From: Labia minor
Taxonomy: Eukaryota > Arthropoda > Insecta > Dermaptera > Spongiphoridae
Reading direction: 5' to 3'
NCBI GenBank assembly: GCA_963082975.1
Contig: OY720345.1
Span: 881,001-945,000, forward strand
Length of the DNA: 64,000 nt
The notes beneath the pieces are model-generated. The model was not told where the DNA came from. It did not search any database and worked only from the letters and a program-made list of their open reading frames with translations. This document shows, piece after piece, positions 46,013 through 59,092 of this stretch (position 1 is its first letter; every line of letters starts with the position of its first letter). Both the position numbers and the translations under genes were made by a program.

Positions 46013-46156
46013 AAAAGTCAAGATTTTAATTTTTTTTTCTTATTAATGAATCTATGTTAGGTATTCTCCTTCATCCAAATAAATTTAGATTTTTTGAATG
46101 ATCAGGGGAGGGGGGGAGAATAAGAGTAAGGGAATGGATGGAAAGGAGTCAACGGG

Positions 46157-46420
46157 TAAAGGACATGATTCCTCCAGATAGAAGAGGGATTTAGAAGAAA
46201 TCATGAGCTCACGTGAGGGCAGGGACGCCAATCCCTGAAATAAAATTCTTTTCTGTTGGGTTTATAGAAAAGAATCTACTCGCTACCCGGGATGTTATTT
46301 TTAAATTTATTAAAAATTAATTTTACATTTCATGAAACTTATTCAATTTTTTCTTATTTTTTAATATAAAATTTGAAAATAGAAATATAGCAGGAGAAAT
46401 GTTTCAATGTTAAAATACAA
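46157..46420 (+). repeat. Dispersed direct repeat, copy 2
   Basis: Near-identical to 44579-44919 apart from small changes and a shorter right part. It is directly followed by the compact ACCGACCGACG-family copy, whereas in copy 1 the matching end fragment precedes it. Confidence 0.9.
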
Positions 46421-46421
46421 T

Positions 46422-46660
46422 AAGTTGACCTGTGGCCAGGCGAAGAACTGACCGACGGTTTGAAATAAATTAATTTCCATCTACAGAAACAATTTCAAAT
46501 AATTTTAATGTATCTATTAATGCAATAAAAAATATGGATATGATCATGCTAAAAATACTGTTTTCTTTTAAGAAAATGCATGATTCGTGGAGATATGTAA
46601 AAATCTCCACATGTGAAATTTAGTGTGAAAACAATACCTCCCTTACTATCGTCGGTCGGT
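46422..46660 (-). repeat. ACCGACCGACG family, compact copy with both ends
   Basis: On the minus strand it starts ACCGACCGACGATAGTAAGG and ends GGCCACAGGTCAACTT. It keeps both outer parts of the 638-bp copy but lacks its middle 400 bases. It therefore looks like a deletion derivative. Confidence 0.8.
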
Positions 46661-46669
46661 AAAAATGAA

Positions 46670-47550
46670 TGAAATAAATGTTTTTATAAAGTTTTTAATT
46701 TTAGTTAACTTAAATTAATTTTTACAATACTATCTATACTTTAGGATTTAATATTAAGGTTAACTTTATTTTAACACCAGAAACATTAACGAGTACTTAT
46801 TATTACTACTAAAATAACTTTCCCATTTATATGAAGAAAAAAAATATCTTCCTCTTATACAAATAAAACTTTTTGTCCTTAATAAAAAATATCTCAATCG
46901 TGGAGTTTATCTCTCAAAAACGAATTAAATAATTTAACAAACATTTCATTCATTTTATTTTTATTTTTTGAATTTAATAATAATAATAATAATTTTCCTT
47001 TTGTTTAAATTATAATATTTATTTTTTAAATATAAGAAAAAAAAATGGTAATAGGTAATGAAAATTTCATTTTTAAAACAAAAATGTAAAGATTATCTTT
47101 TAGTGTGTCTTGGTAAACATTTAATGGATATGTATATTTATATGTAAAATACAGGCGATGAAATGAGAGCAAAGGGGGTTGAGCACGTGCTTGCTTTCCA
47201 TGGGGCGCCATTTTGCATATATTACTTTGATCATATTTTATTTAATTACTCTTTGGTATTATACACTATTAAAATATATGGTACATGCTACTAAATGTGT
47301 GGTAAAAAATCTGCACATTATATTTATACTATATTTCTGTGAATAACGATTATTTATTATTAGTTAGTTAATATACATATTATATATTTTTTTAATTATT
47401 TATTTTAATTTATATATTTGACACTCAGAAGCCAAACCGATTAACCGATTAATTTTTAAAATTTTGCTAGTAATATAATGTAATGTAATCTGCAACATAT
47501 GAAATTGAATAATGAACTTGATATTCTTAATATTGTAATGTCGTAATATA

Positions 47551-47584
<34 letters not shown>

Positions 47585-48540
47585 TAATCAATAACCCTGA
47601 ATTTCCTACAAGCTGTGAACTTTGGGTTTCATTTACTCAGTTTGTTTTTGTTTATATGTGGAGTTGATCGCTTTAGCTTTTGACTTGAGTGGCACATATT
47701 TAAATATATATATATATATATGATAAATATAAGATGTAAATTGGCTGCAAATTTTCTTGGCAATGAATCAAAATTCATATTTAAGAAGATTTATGAGTCA
47801 GTAAAAATGGTTGGTTGCTTACTCTCGTCTACATTAGCTAATAGCTACTACGTATTGGCTAGAAGCGCAGATTGTTCCCATTATTATGTTATATTGTAAT
47901 CGTAATAGCAGATGAAGGTTGAAAATGTCGCTTGGGTAATGGGTAAATGGGTGGTTGGTTAGAAGGGAGAAGGGAAGTGTGTGAAGGGACTGCCTAAGAG
48001 AAGCAGCAAGATGATAAAAATTCCAGCGAGTCGAGCAGGCGAGCCAATGCTGGTTTTTGGACAGTCAGTTGGACATTCTTCAGCGCCGATGTGCCCCTCT
48101 TCCCTCCATGCTGCTTGTTTGATGAAACTATGCCGTACGATTAAACCTTGCCGCTTGGTTAATAATCTCCAGTCCCATTTCTCTCCCTCCACCATTCCCT
48201 TCGAGATTTATAAAAAAAAAAATGCGAATTTTTTCATACCCTATTAATTATATACTTACATTATAGAGATATTAATTTTTGTTTTTTTTTCTAGTACTAT
48301 ATAGTTTATCATATAAATATATATTGTAATATTATTAGTTTAGATTTGTAAATTAATATAATATTTATAATATAATATCACAAGTTGATTTTATATTTAT
48401 TATCAATAAATGTATGTTTTGTATGGATTATGCTCTGATTGAGAATTGTCGCGTTTTGATGGTATTGCTTCCAATTTATTATCAACTGTAATAAAACGGT
48501 AGTATTAGTGTTGTTTTTTTTGTTTTTTCTTAAGGAGTAG
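46670..48540. other. AT-rich sequence with one island
   Basis: AT-rich apart from 47800-48240, a mixed patch with unrecognised frames on both strands. A T31 run lies at 47553-47583. Confidence 0.4.
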
Positions 48541-49030
48541 GAGTTGGTTGTAATCATAGGAGTGTTAAAATAATCGCCCCCAAAGGATCGTCCCGAAAAC
48601 GAATCGCCTGAACGTGAGTCGCTTAAGTCGAACTATGCTGGAGGAATTAGTCTTGCTAATGGCTATGCCCTGGCCCTTTCCTAAGTAACCCTCCATCCCA
48701 AGTCCTTGGACCTGCGAAACGCATACAATCATCCACGATTTGCTCTCTTTTTATTTTTAAAGTTTAATTAAATATGGCGCGCGTGAGGATTGGAACTTAT
48801 TTAATTAGCTGCGCTAGCTCGTTCGGTGTTCTGGGTTCAGGGCTGGGCTAGTTGGGTGGGGGTGGAGAATGGTACTGAAGGAAGATTCACAAAGGTTTAA
48901 TAACCCCCTCTAGAAGGGGTTGCTGCTTCCCTCCAAAGGCGGCGATATTAATAAAACACGACTCAGCGGCGCGCGTCGACACAGAAACTTAAAAACGAGA
49001 ATTTAATTACCACCCAAAATCCTCCTTGAA
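48540..49030. other. Large GC-normal island
   Basis: About 490 complex bases (GCCCCCAAAGGATCGTCCCG, GGCGGCGATATTAATAAAAC, GCGGCGCGCGTCGACAC). No frame or splice pair recognised. Strong candidate for conserved intronic DNA. Confidence 0.4.
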
Positions 49031-49379
49031 TTGAACAAGTTTAGCCGCCCAATCTTGGCATACAATTGAATACTCAATATTTAATGCCACAACCACAAAA
49101 TTCATCTTATAATAAGAGCCTTTTTGTTAATTATTATTTGATTGAAGAACAAATGAACAAAAGTTAAAATTAATTCCTTCCTATCCTTTTCTTTTTAAAA
49201 TCAATTCAATATTTAGAATTTATGTTGTGGTTTATATAATATATAGAATATAGAATATATATGGATAGGATAGGTGGTATATTTTTTTTTCTTTTAGGGT
49301 CGGATGATTTATTCGTTTTAATATTTGTTGCAAAAAAAAAAAAAAAACAAAAAAAAAAACTCGATGACATAATCAGAAA

Positions 49380-49600
49380 TAATGTTGTTAATCCAACGTT
49401 TAGCTGGCTGGGGGTGGCTGCTCGAGGGCAACCTAAATGCATATCCATGGGTTTTAGGGTTTAGCCACGTGTCGCCGCGACGGGTTAATATCCTTGCAAG
49501 GGAAAAAGAATGAGGGCACAAAATGAACATTTAGCGTTTCTCAAGACAAATGTGAAGTGCGAGGCCCCCAACGAAGAAAGGATAGTGAAAAGAGGAAATA
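49380..49600. other. GC-normal island
   Basis: About 200 complex bases (GCTGGCTGGGGGTGGCTGCT, ACGTGTCGCCGCGACGGG). No gene seen. Confidence 0.35.
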
Positions 49601-50089
49601 GAATAAGAGAGAATATTACACAGATGAATGAAGAAAGGAAGAACATCAGTTAAGAAATGAGAGTTCAAACTAGCAGATAAGAAAGGAACTTAGGCGTGAA
49701 CATTCTTATAAAAAATAAAAAAAATTCAATTAGCAAAGGAAGGGAGAAAAAAATGACAACGCCAATCATTCTATCGAAAATTTGAAAAACAATTCTTTAT
49801 TCTTGAATGCTTAAAAATAAATCAGAAAGATAATAATAAAAATAATAAAAAAAAAAATATAACTAGTGTTAAAAGAATGTACAGTTAAGTTGGAAACTTT
49901 GAAAATAACATTAAATCAGATTTCTCAATTTTCAATTAAATGAGAATTTTATCAGATGTGCCTCAGCTTTTGCTTTTTCCTTTTTTTTTTTTTTTATTTT
50001 GTTTGTTTGTGATGTTATCATTAAGTTTCAATAAAGGACGCGTATATGGTTTTGTTCAGAATTATTTTTCCTCGAGGGTTTGTTTTTAT

Positions 50090-50460
50090 CAGAATAAGGG
50101 ATCGTAGCTAGCTATTGTCCTCGGTTTGACCCTTGAAGCATCCTCATCTCTACGTCCAGATATTCCTAGGAAATTCGCACCCCCCCCCCCCCCACCCGCG
50201 AACTTAATCCCCATCTGTGTGTGATGCTTATTGCCGACTGCCAGTCTAATGCCTAATAGCTAATGCCTCGCCCACCCTTTCGCTGTTTTGCATTTATCAA
50301 TATAATTTCGTTGGTAAAACAGGCAACATGGGCAAATGTAACGCTAGGCAACAGCGCTGCTTGCATCTCATCTCACCCCTTGTATGCATATTCTTTGGTT
50401 GCTTTGAAGTCACAATTTATTGCCCACAACGCATAAATAGAGTCCCAGTTGACAACAAAA
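50090..50460. other. GC-normal island with C15 run
   Basis: Complex sequence around a long C run at 50181-50195. No gene seen. Confidence 0.35.
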
Positions 50461-51679
50461 TGAAAAGATTTTATTTAACTTATTTTACATATTGAAGTGA
50501 GATTCACTGTTTTTTTGTTTTTTTTTTTTCAAATAAACAAATATTTGAATGGTTTTTGTATTCATTTTCTGAATTTGTGGGGCAATTGATTATTATATTA
50601 ACATTCAATTTTCTATTAAATTAAAACAAAGTATTATTATCATTATTATTAAAAGTGAATTAATAATAAATGAATGTTTAATTATTATTAAAAGAATCCA
50701 TACAGGATAGGGAATCAAAAATTAAGGTGAGCTTGACGAGGTTTCGATCTAAAATATCCTTAAAAAGTTTTATGCTTCAATTATGTGTAGTTGGTTTGCT
50801 GAAAATTTTGATTAACGATCTCTTTCGAATGGATAAACCAATTTACATTCAAATTAAAGCAATTGGTTTGACACATTATGATAAGAATTTATTTAAATTC
50901 AAAATAATAGTTCGGCAAGATAATCCCAAGAGCGATTGCTCCAATAACGTTTCTAGTTAAAAAAAACAAAAAACAAATGCTAACAAGTTTTTTTAATTGC
51001 CTTATTACACAATAGATTATAATATTTTCTTTCTCTTAAATACCTTAAATACTAGATTAGGAATCAATAAAAGAAATGCTTTCTCTTGCAGAATTTTGAT
51101 GAGGTAATAAAAATGAATTTGTTTTAAATGTTGATTATAATTGCAAGTTTTATTAACCCTTACATATTCTTATAGTTATAAACTCTATTAGTTTTTAAAT
51201 AAATAAATAAATTTTTAAAATATTTTAAAATTATTATAAAACTACTTAATAATTAAAGCTTTTTTTTTCTTTTTTTCTTTTTATTTATTTTCTTCTTTAT
51301 TATTCTTAATCATTATTTATAAGGGATTTTACAGAAATATTTAATTATTTATTAAAAAATTATAAATGAAATATAATAAAATAATGTATATATATATATC
51401 TTATATATATAAAAGGAATATTACAAAACTCTAAACCTACCTTACATAGATTAGATTATTAGATATACTCGTTTATAAAAAAACAAAAACAAAAACTTTC
51501 TATTAGATATTCTATTAAAGAGAGAGAAGAAATGTTATACTTGTAGTTGTAGTTGATGTTATTTAAAAAAATCTTTCCTCTTGGGTGGTTGAAAGCATAT
51601 TTATGCTTTCGCCTATCGCATCGTACGTGATAATTTTCTGGAAACAAGGTGCTAATAATTTTTATATTCAAATAAGGTT

Positions 51680-52130
51680 AAAGAGATGTTCGCTTTTGCT
51701 ACTGATAAAGGATCCATTTTGTTGATAGCATGTTCGACTTACAAAGACAGCAGACAGAGCCTAAGAGGGTGCAAGTTTGCTTTCGATCGAGCAACTTGCT
51801 TTGCTTTGCTTTGCGATGCGTTCTCGCGCCCGAGGCTAATGGGCTTGTTTTGCCTGCCTTGCCAGCAGATGTTGCCGATGGGGTAGGATACCAGGGTTTT
51901 CGGCTACAGCAGAAGAAAGGGGATGGTTCGAACCTCCTCATTACGATGCAGTTACTCTTCTTGCCTAAGCCGCCGCTGGGCTTTTCCGCCTTTACTAGAA
52001 AACTCGATCAAATCGAACCCATCCATACTCAAGACGGTCTCCTAAACAACGTAGGTAGTGTAGTAGTGTAGTAGTGTAGTAGTAGTAGTCTCCGAATTCG
52101 ATTCCCCAAAGAGACGCTTTCAAGTTTCTT
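51680..52130. other. Large GC-normal island
   Basis: 450 complex bases, with a 113-codon plus-strand frame (51730-52071) and an 80-codon minus-strand frame overlapping it. Neither resembles a known protein; the longer one ends in the TAG repeat. Confidence 0.35.
52056..52089. repeat. TAG/TGTAG mixed repeat
   Basis: Alternating TAGTGTAG and TAG units. Confidence 0.8.
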
Positions 52131-52479
52131 TTTAAGGGGATCTTTTTTATTTTATTTTATTTTATTTTATTTTTTTAAATAAATTATTAAAAATAATCAA
52201 TTCTTTTCGATACATCTTCCAAACTTGAGATAATGTTAGTTAGTTATTATAATTAATTAATCTTAAGTATGTGAAATGATAAAAAAAAAAAAATTATATA
52301 TAATAAAAAAGATTTAAATTTTATTTTAAATTAATTATATTAATTTATTTATTTATTTTTTCAGTCTAAAAAAAGCACATTTATTCTAATTAAAGCATTA
52401 AAAGGTCCAAAGTGATAAAGTAGATTCAAACAATTCCATAAGATATTCTATTGTTAGGAATGTTTACGAATCCTGAAGG

Positions 52480-52880
52480 CAAGGAGTTTATGCACAGGCG
52501 GTAAAAGAGGGTTGGGGGGGGGGGGGTGGAGTTGGCTCAACACCGCTGACTTCAAGGCAAAACATGCAGCTTCATTTGAATACGCTAAAGGGTAAACAAA
52601 GCAACATCCTCCATCATGGATCTTCGTCTCATTATTCGCGTAAGGTTGAATTCTCGGTCATCAAGTAGGAATAACGAAGCGGTAAAAATAACCTAAAGGC
52701 TCGATTCTCATTTACGGCCTCGTAAAAGCATTTTTGAAAAGAGGGGAAGCCAACCCTTTGGGGTTTACCTAACCATTCTCTGCCAACTCACTTTTAGAAC
52801 GTTGATTTTATTCCCACCCACATCGTATGTTAATCGAAACGTAAAAAAAGCCAAGATCGTTTCTAAGAGCCCCCATCAAA
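52480..52880. other. GC-normal island with G13 run
   Basis: Complex sequence after a G run at 52515-52527. No gene seen. Confidence 0.35.
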
Positions 52881-52910
52881 ATTGAAATGGAATAACTAAA
52901 TTATACAAAA

Positions 52911-52951
<41 letters not shown>

Positions 52952-53104
52952 TGAAAGAGAGAGAGAGAGAGAGAGAAACTTTTTAATAAGTATGATATGA
53001 TGATCATTCAATCAAAATTAAAATGATAAATTTCCTTATGATATTTAAAATTAAATTATTTTCTTTATTTATATTTATACTAAAATATTTATTAAACTAA
53101 TTTC

Positions 53105-53141
53105 ATTAATTAATTAATTAATTAATTAATTAATTAATTAA
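53105..53141. repeat. (TTAA)n microsatellite
   Basis: Nine TTAA units, each self-complementary. TTAA is also the piggyBac target site, but no element ends are seen here. Confidence 0.9.
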
Positions 53142-53629
53142 ATTGAGAAAATCTAAAATTCTATTATTTGAATATTTTCTGAGATTAGAAAAAAATATTT
53201 ATAATATATTATTATATTATAAATATAAAATATTGTATTAGATATTGGTATTTAAATTTTTTTCAGAATTTCTTTATAGAGAAGTTCATTTTATATATTT
53301 TACTATAAAATATTCTTATCTATGTACATTATCTACATTAATTAACGAAATGAAGAAGAAATATGTTGATAAATAATATGTCACATACATACATACATAC
53401 GAGTATATCTCTAAGTCCTAAGAATAATTATTATAACCAGAATGTTTTTATTTATTCTTTTGTTTAAATGTGAACATACAATATTAGAATTTGCTGTTAA
53501 CAAAGTTTACTCATTTGCATTTCTAATCTGGATCGTTAATTGGCACGATCGTTTTGAAATGAGTCATTTAGGAAGGAGAAGAAAATGTATATATTTATTT
53601 ATCGGATTTGGGTGGGTGTCAGCTGTGTG

Positions 53630-54340
53630 AAGTATTAATCACCCTCTTTTGCTCTCCTTCGTCAACTCTCATCCATCAGAAAAGACGACACATCTTGCCT
53701 TGAAAAGTAGACTTTTGAGCTTTGCAGCCTGGTGGATGGTAGAAAGAGGAAAGTAGAGGAGGAAGAGTTTTATCAGGAGCCAGCCATCCGTGCTTGGTTA
53801 ATTGCTTAGTGCTTGAATTAATTAGCATAATTATAAGCATCATTTCCCCTCTAGATGGCAGCGATATTCGCACACAATGAATAAATACATTACATTTTCT
53901 AATGAGCTTGACTCCGCTCAGTTTGCTTTGAATAGCATTAAAATACAGTTATAAGTTATTTTTTTTAAATTTTTTTTTTTTTTTTTTTTTTTTTTCCTGC
54001 TGAGTCAATTCAACTTCGAAGGGATCAGCTTGGGATTACATGAAAGGCTTTAGGCTATGCCGGCCACGATACTCGATGTTATTGTAGGGATTGGCCGCCC
54101 TTTCTAACATAAACTAATTTACGAGTGCGCCGTAAAATTAGACAACGTCGAAACAAGTTTATTCTGAATCTTCCCTTCATCCATCCCCCTTTTGCCTTCC
54201 AGCCCTTCACTTTCTCTCTCTCTCTCTCCATACAGCCCTCGAATAAACGTTTCGTGATCATACTCACACAAAGCGACCTGCAACTTCACTGGTCTCTTCT
54301 TTTATTTACCAAGTTTTTTTTTTTTTTTACTACTATTATT
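53630..54340. other. Two GC-normal islands around a T run
   Basis: 53640-53880 and 54000-54330 are mixed sequence separated by a T-rich run at 53960-53996. Frames are short and unrecognised. Confidence 0.35.
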
Positions 54341-54401
54341 GTGATATAATTTTGTTAACTGAGATCCAACTCAGCCATTTCCAAATTGTAATCGCAACAT
54401 T

Positions 54402-54493
54402 ATTATTATTATTATAGAAGAAACTTTTTTTAAGGTAGACGTTTCTTTAATCAAGACGCACAGTTAATTTTAATGTTGCAAAGCTATGAGGAG
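54402..54493 (+). repeat. Local direct duplication, copy 1
   Basis: About 92 bp from ATTATTATAGAAGAAACTTT to GCAAAGCTATGAGGA match 54816-54905 with very few changes. The two copies are about 320 bp apart. Confidence 0.9.
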
Positions 54494-54815
54494 AAAATTA
54501 GAATAGATCTAAGATTATAATTTTATTTTTATGAAAGAGATTAAAGAAACTGAATACAAAGTATTCTTTGAATAAACATTGAAAATATGAAATATTTACT
54601 TAAATGTTTTGTTTTAATTTCTTTCTTCTAAAAAGATTAATTAAAAAAATAGTTTAATCAAAACTTTAATCAAAACAACTTTTCTGATATATCACAAAAG
54701 TTAAAAATAAATTAATACTAAATATTTAAAATTTTCCAAATACAGAGGAGTTACAGAAGTAAATGAACAAATAGACTTTAAATAAAACATTGAAGTGTCC
54801 ATTTTGAAAACTAGA

Positions 54816-54905
54816 GTTACAGTTATTATAGAAGAAACTTTTTTAAGGTAGACATTTCTTTAATCAAGACGCACAGTTAATTTTAATGTTGCAAAGCTAT
54901 GAGGA
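54816..54905 (+). repeat. Local direct duplication, copy 2
   Basis: Matches 54402-54493, including AATCAAGACGCACAGTTAAT and TGCAAAGCTATGAGGA. Confidence 0.9.
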
Positions 54906-55309
54906 TACAAATCACATTTAATCTCGTACGTGCTTAACAATTCGAATAAGTGTAATAGAAATTGGCATAACTTCAACCTTTAAATTTAAAATTCGATTTC
55001 ACAAACCAGGGTCCTTCCTCTCTATCAAATATTATAAAAGAAACTTGGAAACAGGTAACAATTCATACCTGTATTAAAATAGTTAGAAATTCACATATAT
55101 TATCGAATACACTAATAAACTTGACCTTTTGGAAAGAAAGCAATTTTGCACCTTCTGAAACTACCCTCTCCCATGGCAGTTGTACAGTTCAGACAGAATG
55201 TAGGAATAAACGGAGTTAGTTAGTGTAGAGCGGGTTGTAGTGAGAGGCACCATATTTCCCTTTCGGCCATTTTTAATGATTGTAACTTGTATTTAGTTTA
55301 CAAATAAAT

Positions 55310-55508
55310 ATATTTTACCACGTTTTTCTTAGCTTGCTTTCTTGTTTGTTTATCTGTTCGCGTCAAATCTTGCAATCGAAATTTCGACCACTTCCAGTCA
55401 TCCAATCGCTCTGAAACTTTTCAGAGTTATGTATTCTGGATGACAATACAATAAAATAACACATTCGTAGCTTGCAAGTGTTTAATTAGAGCATAATTAA
55501 TGAATATT
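55310..55508 (+). repeat. Near-identical direct repeat, copy 1
   Basis: About 199 bp from TATTTTACCACGTTTTTCTT to GAGCATAATTAATGAATAT match 56622-56830. Differences seen are a GTTT-type expansion in the second copy and two base changes. It contains CGAAATTTCGACCACTTCCAG, which read backwards resembles the CCGGAAGTGG-type repeats at 12.2 and 41.1 kb. Confidence 0.92.
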
Positions 55509-56621
55509 TGTATTTTGTTAACTTAAAAAGGAGAAACAATAATAATACAACAAAAGGCCCTTTCCAAAACTTACCTTTCTCAATACATAATACAAAAGAA
55601 GAAAACAACAAAAGGGACTTTGTCAAAACATTAAAAATAAATAATACAGATGTCCATAGTCCGCTTGTTTAAAAAAATATTCAAGAGTTGATTCTAGTAT
55701 GTATTAAATATATTCAATATATTAAATATTAAATATATTATTTTTGATCTAAACGAATAGAGAATGGATTTTACATAAAATTTGTAATCATTTCACAAAT
55801 TAATAATATAATAAATGACACATTGTGAATTGACGATAAAAATAAATATATTTCATTAGATCTTATTTTATTATACTAGCAAAAATTGTATAAATATATT
55901 TTTAATTTTCTTTCGAAATTAATTAAAAAATTTTAAAATATTTTAAATATAAAAAAATATTGATACAATATCTAATACAAAAACGAGGCGGGATGCAAAT
56001 ATAATACATTAATTAATAATAATAATCAAAATATTAAAATCCGTTTAAATAAGAAGTTTGAAAAAATGTTCAGGTCGCTCCCCTCCAACTAAATGACAGT
56101 CCTGATCGTATGTTCCATGCTGCGAATTAAATTTGGATTAAGCATCATAAATTCTAAAATAATAATTAAATAAATTTCAAATAACGATTAGATATTTATT
56201 AAATGAATTACTAATAAATAATATTCAATCTAATGAAATAAAGAATCTCTATATATTATATACACGGTAAATGTATTAGAAAAAATAAAAAGCCATTTTT
56301 TTTTTATGAAGAATTTTGATTTTTTTAAATTATAATTTCTGACTTTTGATTGATTACATTTAAAATCATTTTAAAGTTATAATTTCGTCTTTACAAAGAG
56401 AGATAAAAAATTAATAAAATCAAAATATTGAAAAAATATAATAGGGAGGTAGAAAAAAGGTTCAAACTCCCCTCTTCTTATTTTTACTTAACGGGTCTTC
56501 TGATTGGTTGCCTGTTTCGACACAACTTTTTTCGACTTAAACGCCACCCTCAATTTCCTTCAGCTATCATTTGCTCTCTGCATCTCACCAAGTCATCATT
56601 AGCACTCTTGCTAACTGAGTG

Positions 56622-56830
56622 TATTTTACCACGTTTTTCTTAGCTTGCTTTCTTGTTTGTTTGTTTGTTTATTTATCTGTTCGGGTCAAATCTTGCAATC
56701 GAAATTTCGACCACTTCCAGTCATCCAATCGCTCTGAAACTTTTCAGAGTAATGTATTCTGGATGACAATACAATAAAATAACACATTCGTAGCTTGCAA
56801 GTGTTTAATTAGAGCATAATTAATGAATAT
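56622..56830 (+). repeat. Near-identical direct repeat, copy 2
   Basis: Matches 55310-55508, with a (GTTT)n expansion adding about 12 bases. The flanking sequences of the two copies are unrelated. Confidence 0.92.
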
Positions 56831-57195
56831 AATTTTGTATGGGAAAATCAAAACAAAAAGTGTAAATATTTAAATTTGAAAAAAACCGTTAAAAACCCGT
56901 TAAAAGAATAATATAATATGTATAATATTTAAAATGTAAATAAATTTGAAAGAAGGTATATTAATGTTTTGTACTGTAATTTAGAAAACAAAATTTAAAT
57001 TTATGATGAGTTTTAGGCAATAAAGAATTAAAATATGACAAATTTAAAAATTTCTCTTTATAATTCAATTTAAATTTATTACTTTCAGGATAATAGTATT
57101 TCATGACTATTAAAGTCAATCAAAAAACTTAAAAGTAGTATAGGTCAAGTGAAATCGATTGCAATATATGAAGACTAAAAAGTAGAAAATAATAC

Positions 57196-58036
57196 TTTAT
57201 ATAAAAAAAAAACTTTTTTAAAAAACCACGTTTTTAACGCACTAAAAAGAAGAAAATAATTTTTCTGAAACCCCATAGGTACTGACATTACAAACAAGAG
57301 ATATGATTTGAAGAAAATTTTCTATAACGTAAAACGTGGGGCGCAACTATGGCTAAAATATTCTGTATCGTATAAAAATTTATAAATAAATGTTATTAGG
57401 TACAAATTAATAGGATAAATGAATTCATATTTTAATTAGCTTCAAAAAGTAAAGCTTATAACTTATCGAAATTTTTAAAAGAGGTAAATTTAATTTATGA
57501 AAAGATTACCTTTAGATTACTAATAATATTCACTTTTAAAAAATTCTGATAAAAAATGACATCCTAACAATATTCTGGTAAATAATATAAGAAATTTAAC
57601 TTGAAGAAATCTAAAACTAAATTTTGCTACTGCAAAACTTCTAGCAAATATTTAATATTTATGTTAATAAAATTTCTAAAGTGTAAATTGAAGATGTTTA
57701 TTTAATATTAAGGAATTAATTTTCCAAAAAAAATTTACATTAATAAAAGTATTCTGTTGGATTACTAATAATATTCCCTTTTACAAAAAGTCTGGTAAAA
57801 AATATAAAACTTAAAATATAAATCCATGGATATTGAAATAAATTAATCAAAGAAATTATATTGCATTTAAAAAATTTATTATTATTTGCGCCCCACGTTT
57901 TACGTTATAGAAAATTTTCTTCAAATCATATCTCTTGTTTGTAATGTCAGTACCTATGGGGTTTCAGAAAAATTATTTTCTTCTTTTTAGTGCGTTAAAA
58001 ACGTGGTTTTTTAAAAAAGTTTTTTTTTTATATAAA
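57196..58036. mobile_element. Element with perfect 151-bp inverted ends
   Basis: 57196-57346 and 57886-58036 are reverse complements without a visible mismatch (coordinates sum to 115232), including a ten-base A/T run of equal length in both arms. The 539-bp middle is AT-rich and non-coding. The arms end TTTATATAAAA outside and ACGTGGGGCGCAA inside. No target duplication was resolved. This looks like a long-TIR non-autonomous DNA transposon. Confidence 0.8.
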
Positions 58037-59092
58037 TATATTTTTCTTTCTTTGATCAAATATTGCCTTTTATTCTACCTTTTAATTACCCACCATAAGG
58101 TAAAGGCATAATTGGCACTGCCGGTTATCATGAAAGGCACAGATCGGTATTTGCCGATATCATAATGATAATTAACGCCGATATCACAATTCTAGTTTAT
58201 TGTTATTTTATCTTATGGAACCAAAATATTCAGAACGAGAATGAGATATTCTATTAGAATAAAAGAACCTTAAAATAAAAATCCCATGTTCAAACAACCC
58301 TTAGCACACAGGACTATTGACCTGAAAATATTTAAACCAATAAATATTCCTTTACAATTTTTTTTTTTTTGTGAAAAATTATTTATACATTCAAAGCATT
58401 GAATAGACATATATACTAAAAAAATTCGGATCGAGTTCATATAATATCCTTTTATAAACAATCTTACATTAATATTTATTCAAGTTTCTTTTAATAATAG
58501 ATACCTCTATATTATAAATATAATAATTTAAAGCCAATAGTTCAAGTATTTTTGTTTTTGATTTTTTTAAAAAATAAATTATTAAGTATATGCAAATATT
58601 TCGTTTAATTGCTATTAGATCGTGTATTAATAAATTAATAAGGATTTAATAGTTGAATACTTATTTATTATATTATCAAACTGATAGGTATCAGCAAGAA
58701 TTGAGTAATTCACACTTATGATATATCACAAACTTAATTATTGATTAATGACCTTGCACTGAAATAAGATATAAATAATAATTTTTGTGTTCAAATCCAC
58801 ATAAGTATGAATATAAGTAGTATATATATATAAAAAAAAAAGAAAAATTCCGAATTAATATTTTATTAATTTTATTAATATTAATAAAAAAAAAAAAAAA
58901 AAAAAAATTAAAAAATGTTTATGTCTATTTAACGAATGAAACACGAAAATTGATTATATTTATGCAAAGATTGTCTGATTAAATAAAAAATTAAATAGAA
59001 ATTTAGATTAGAGAAAAAAAAAAGATTTATTTATCTGCAATATTTGATTATAGAATTGAAAATATAAATATAAATATATATATATATATATT

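Noticed and set aside
51730-52071. 113-codon plus-strand ORF as a gene
   Set aside because: No similarity to known proteins, overlapping frame on the other strand, ends in a TAG repeat, no promoter or splice evidence.
53105-53141. piggyBac target cluster from the TTAA run
   Set aside because: It is a plain tetranucleotide microsatellite with no transposon ends nearby.
55181-55320. Possible solo LTR (TGTACAGTTC...TTTTACCA)
   Set aside because: The right end TATTTTACCA belongs to the 55310/56622 repeat unit, where the second copy has it without the upstream part. No target duplication was found.
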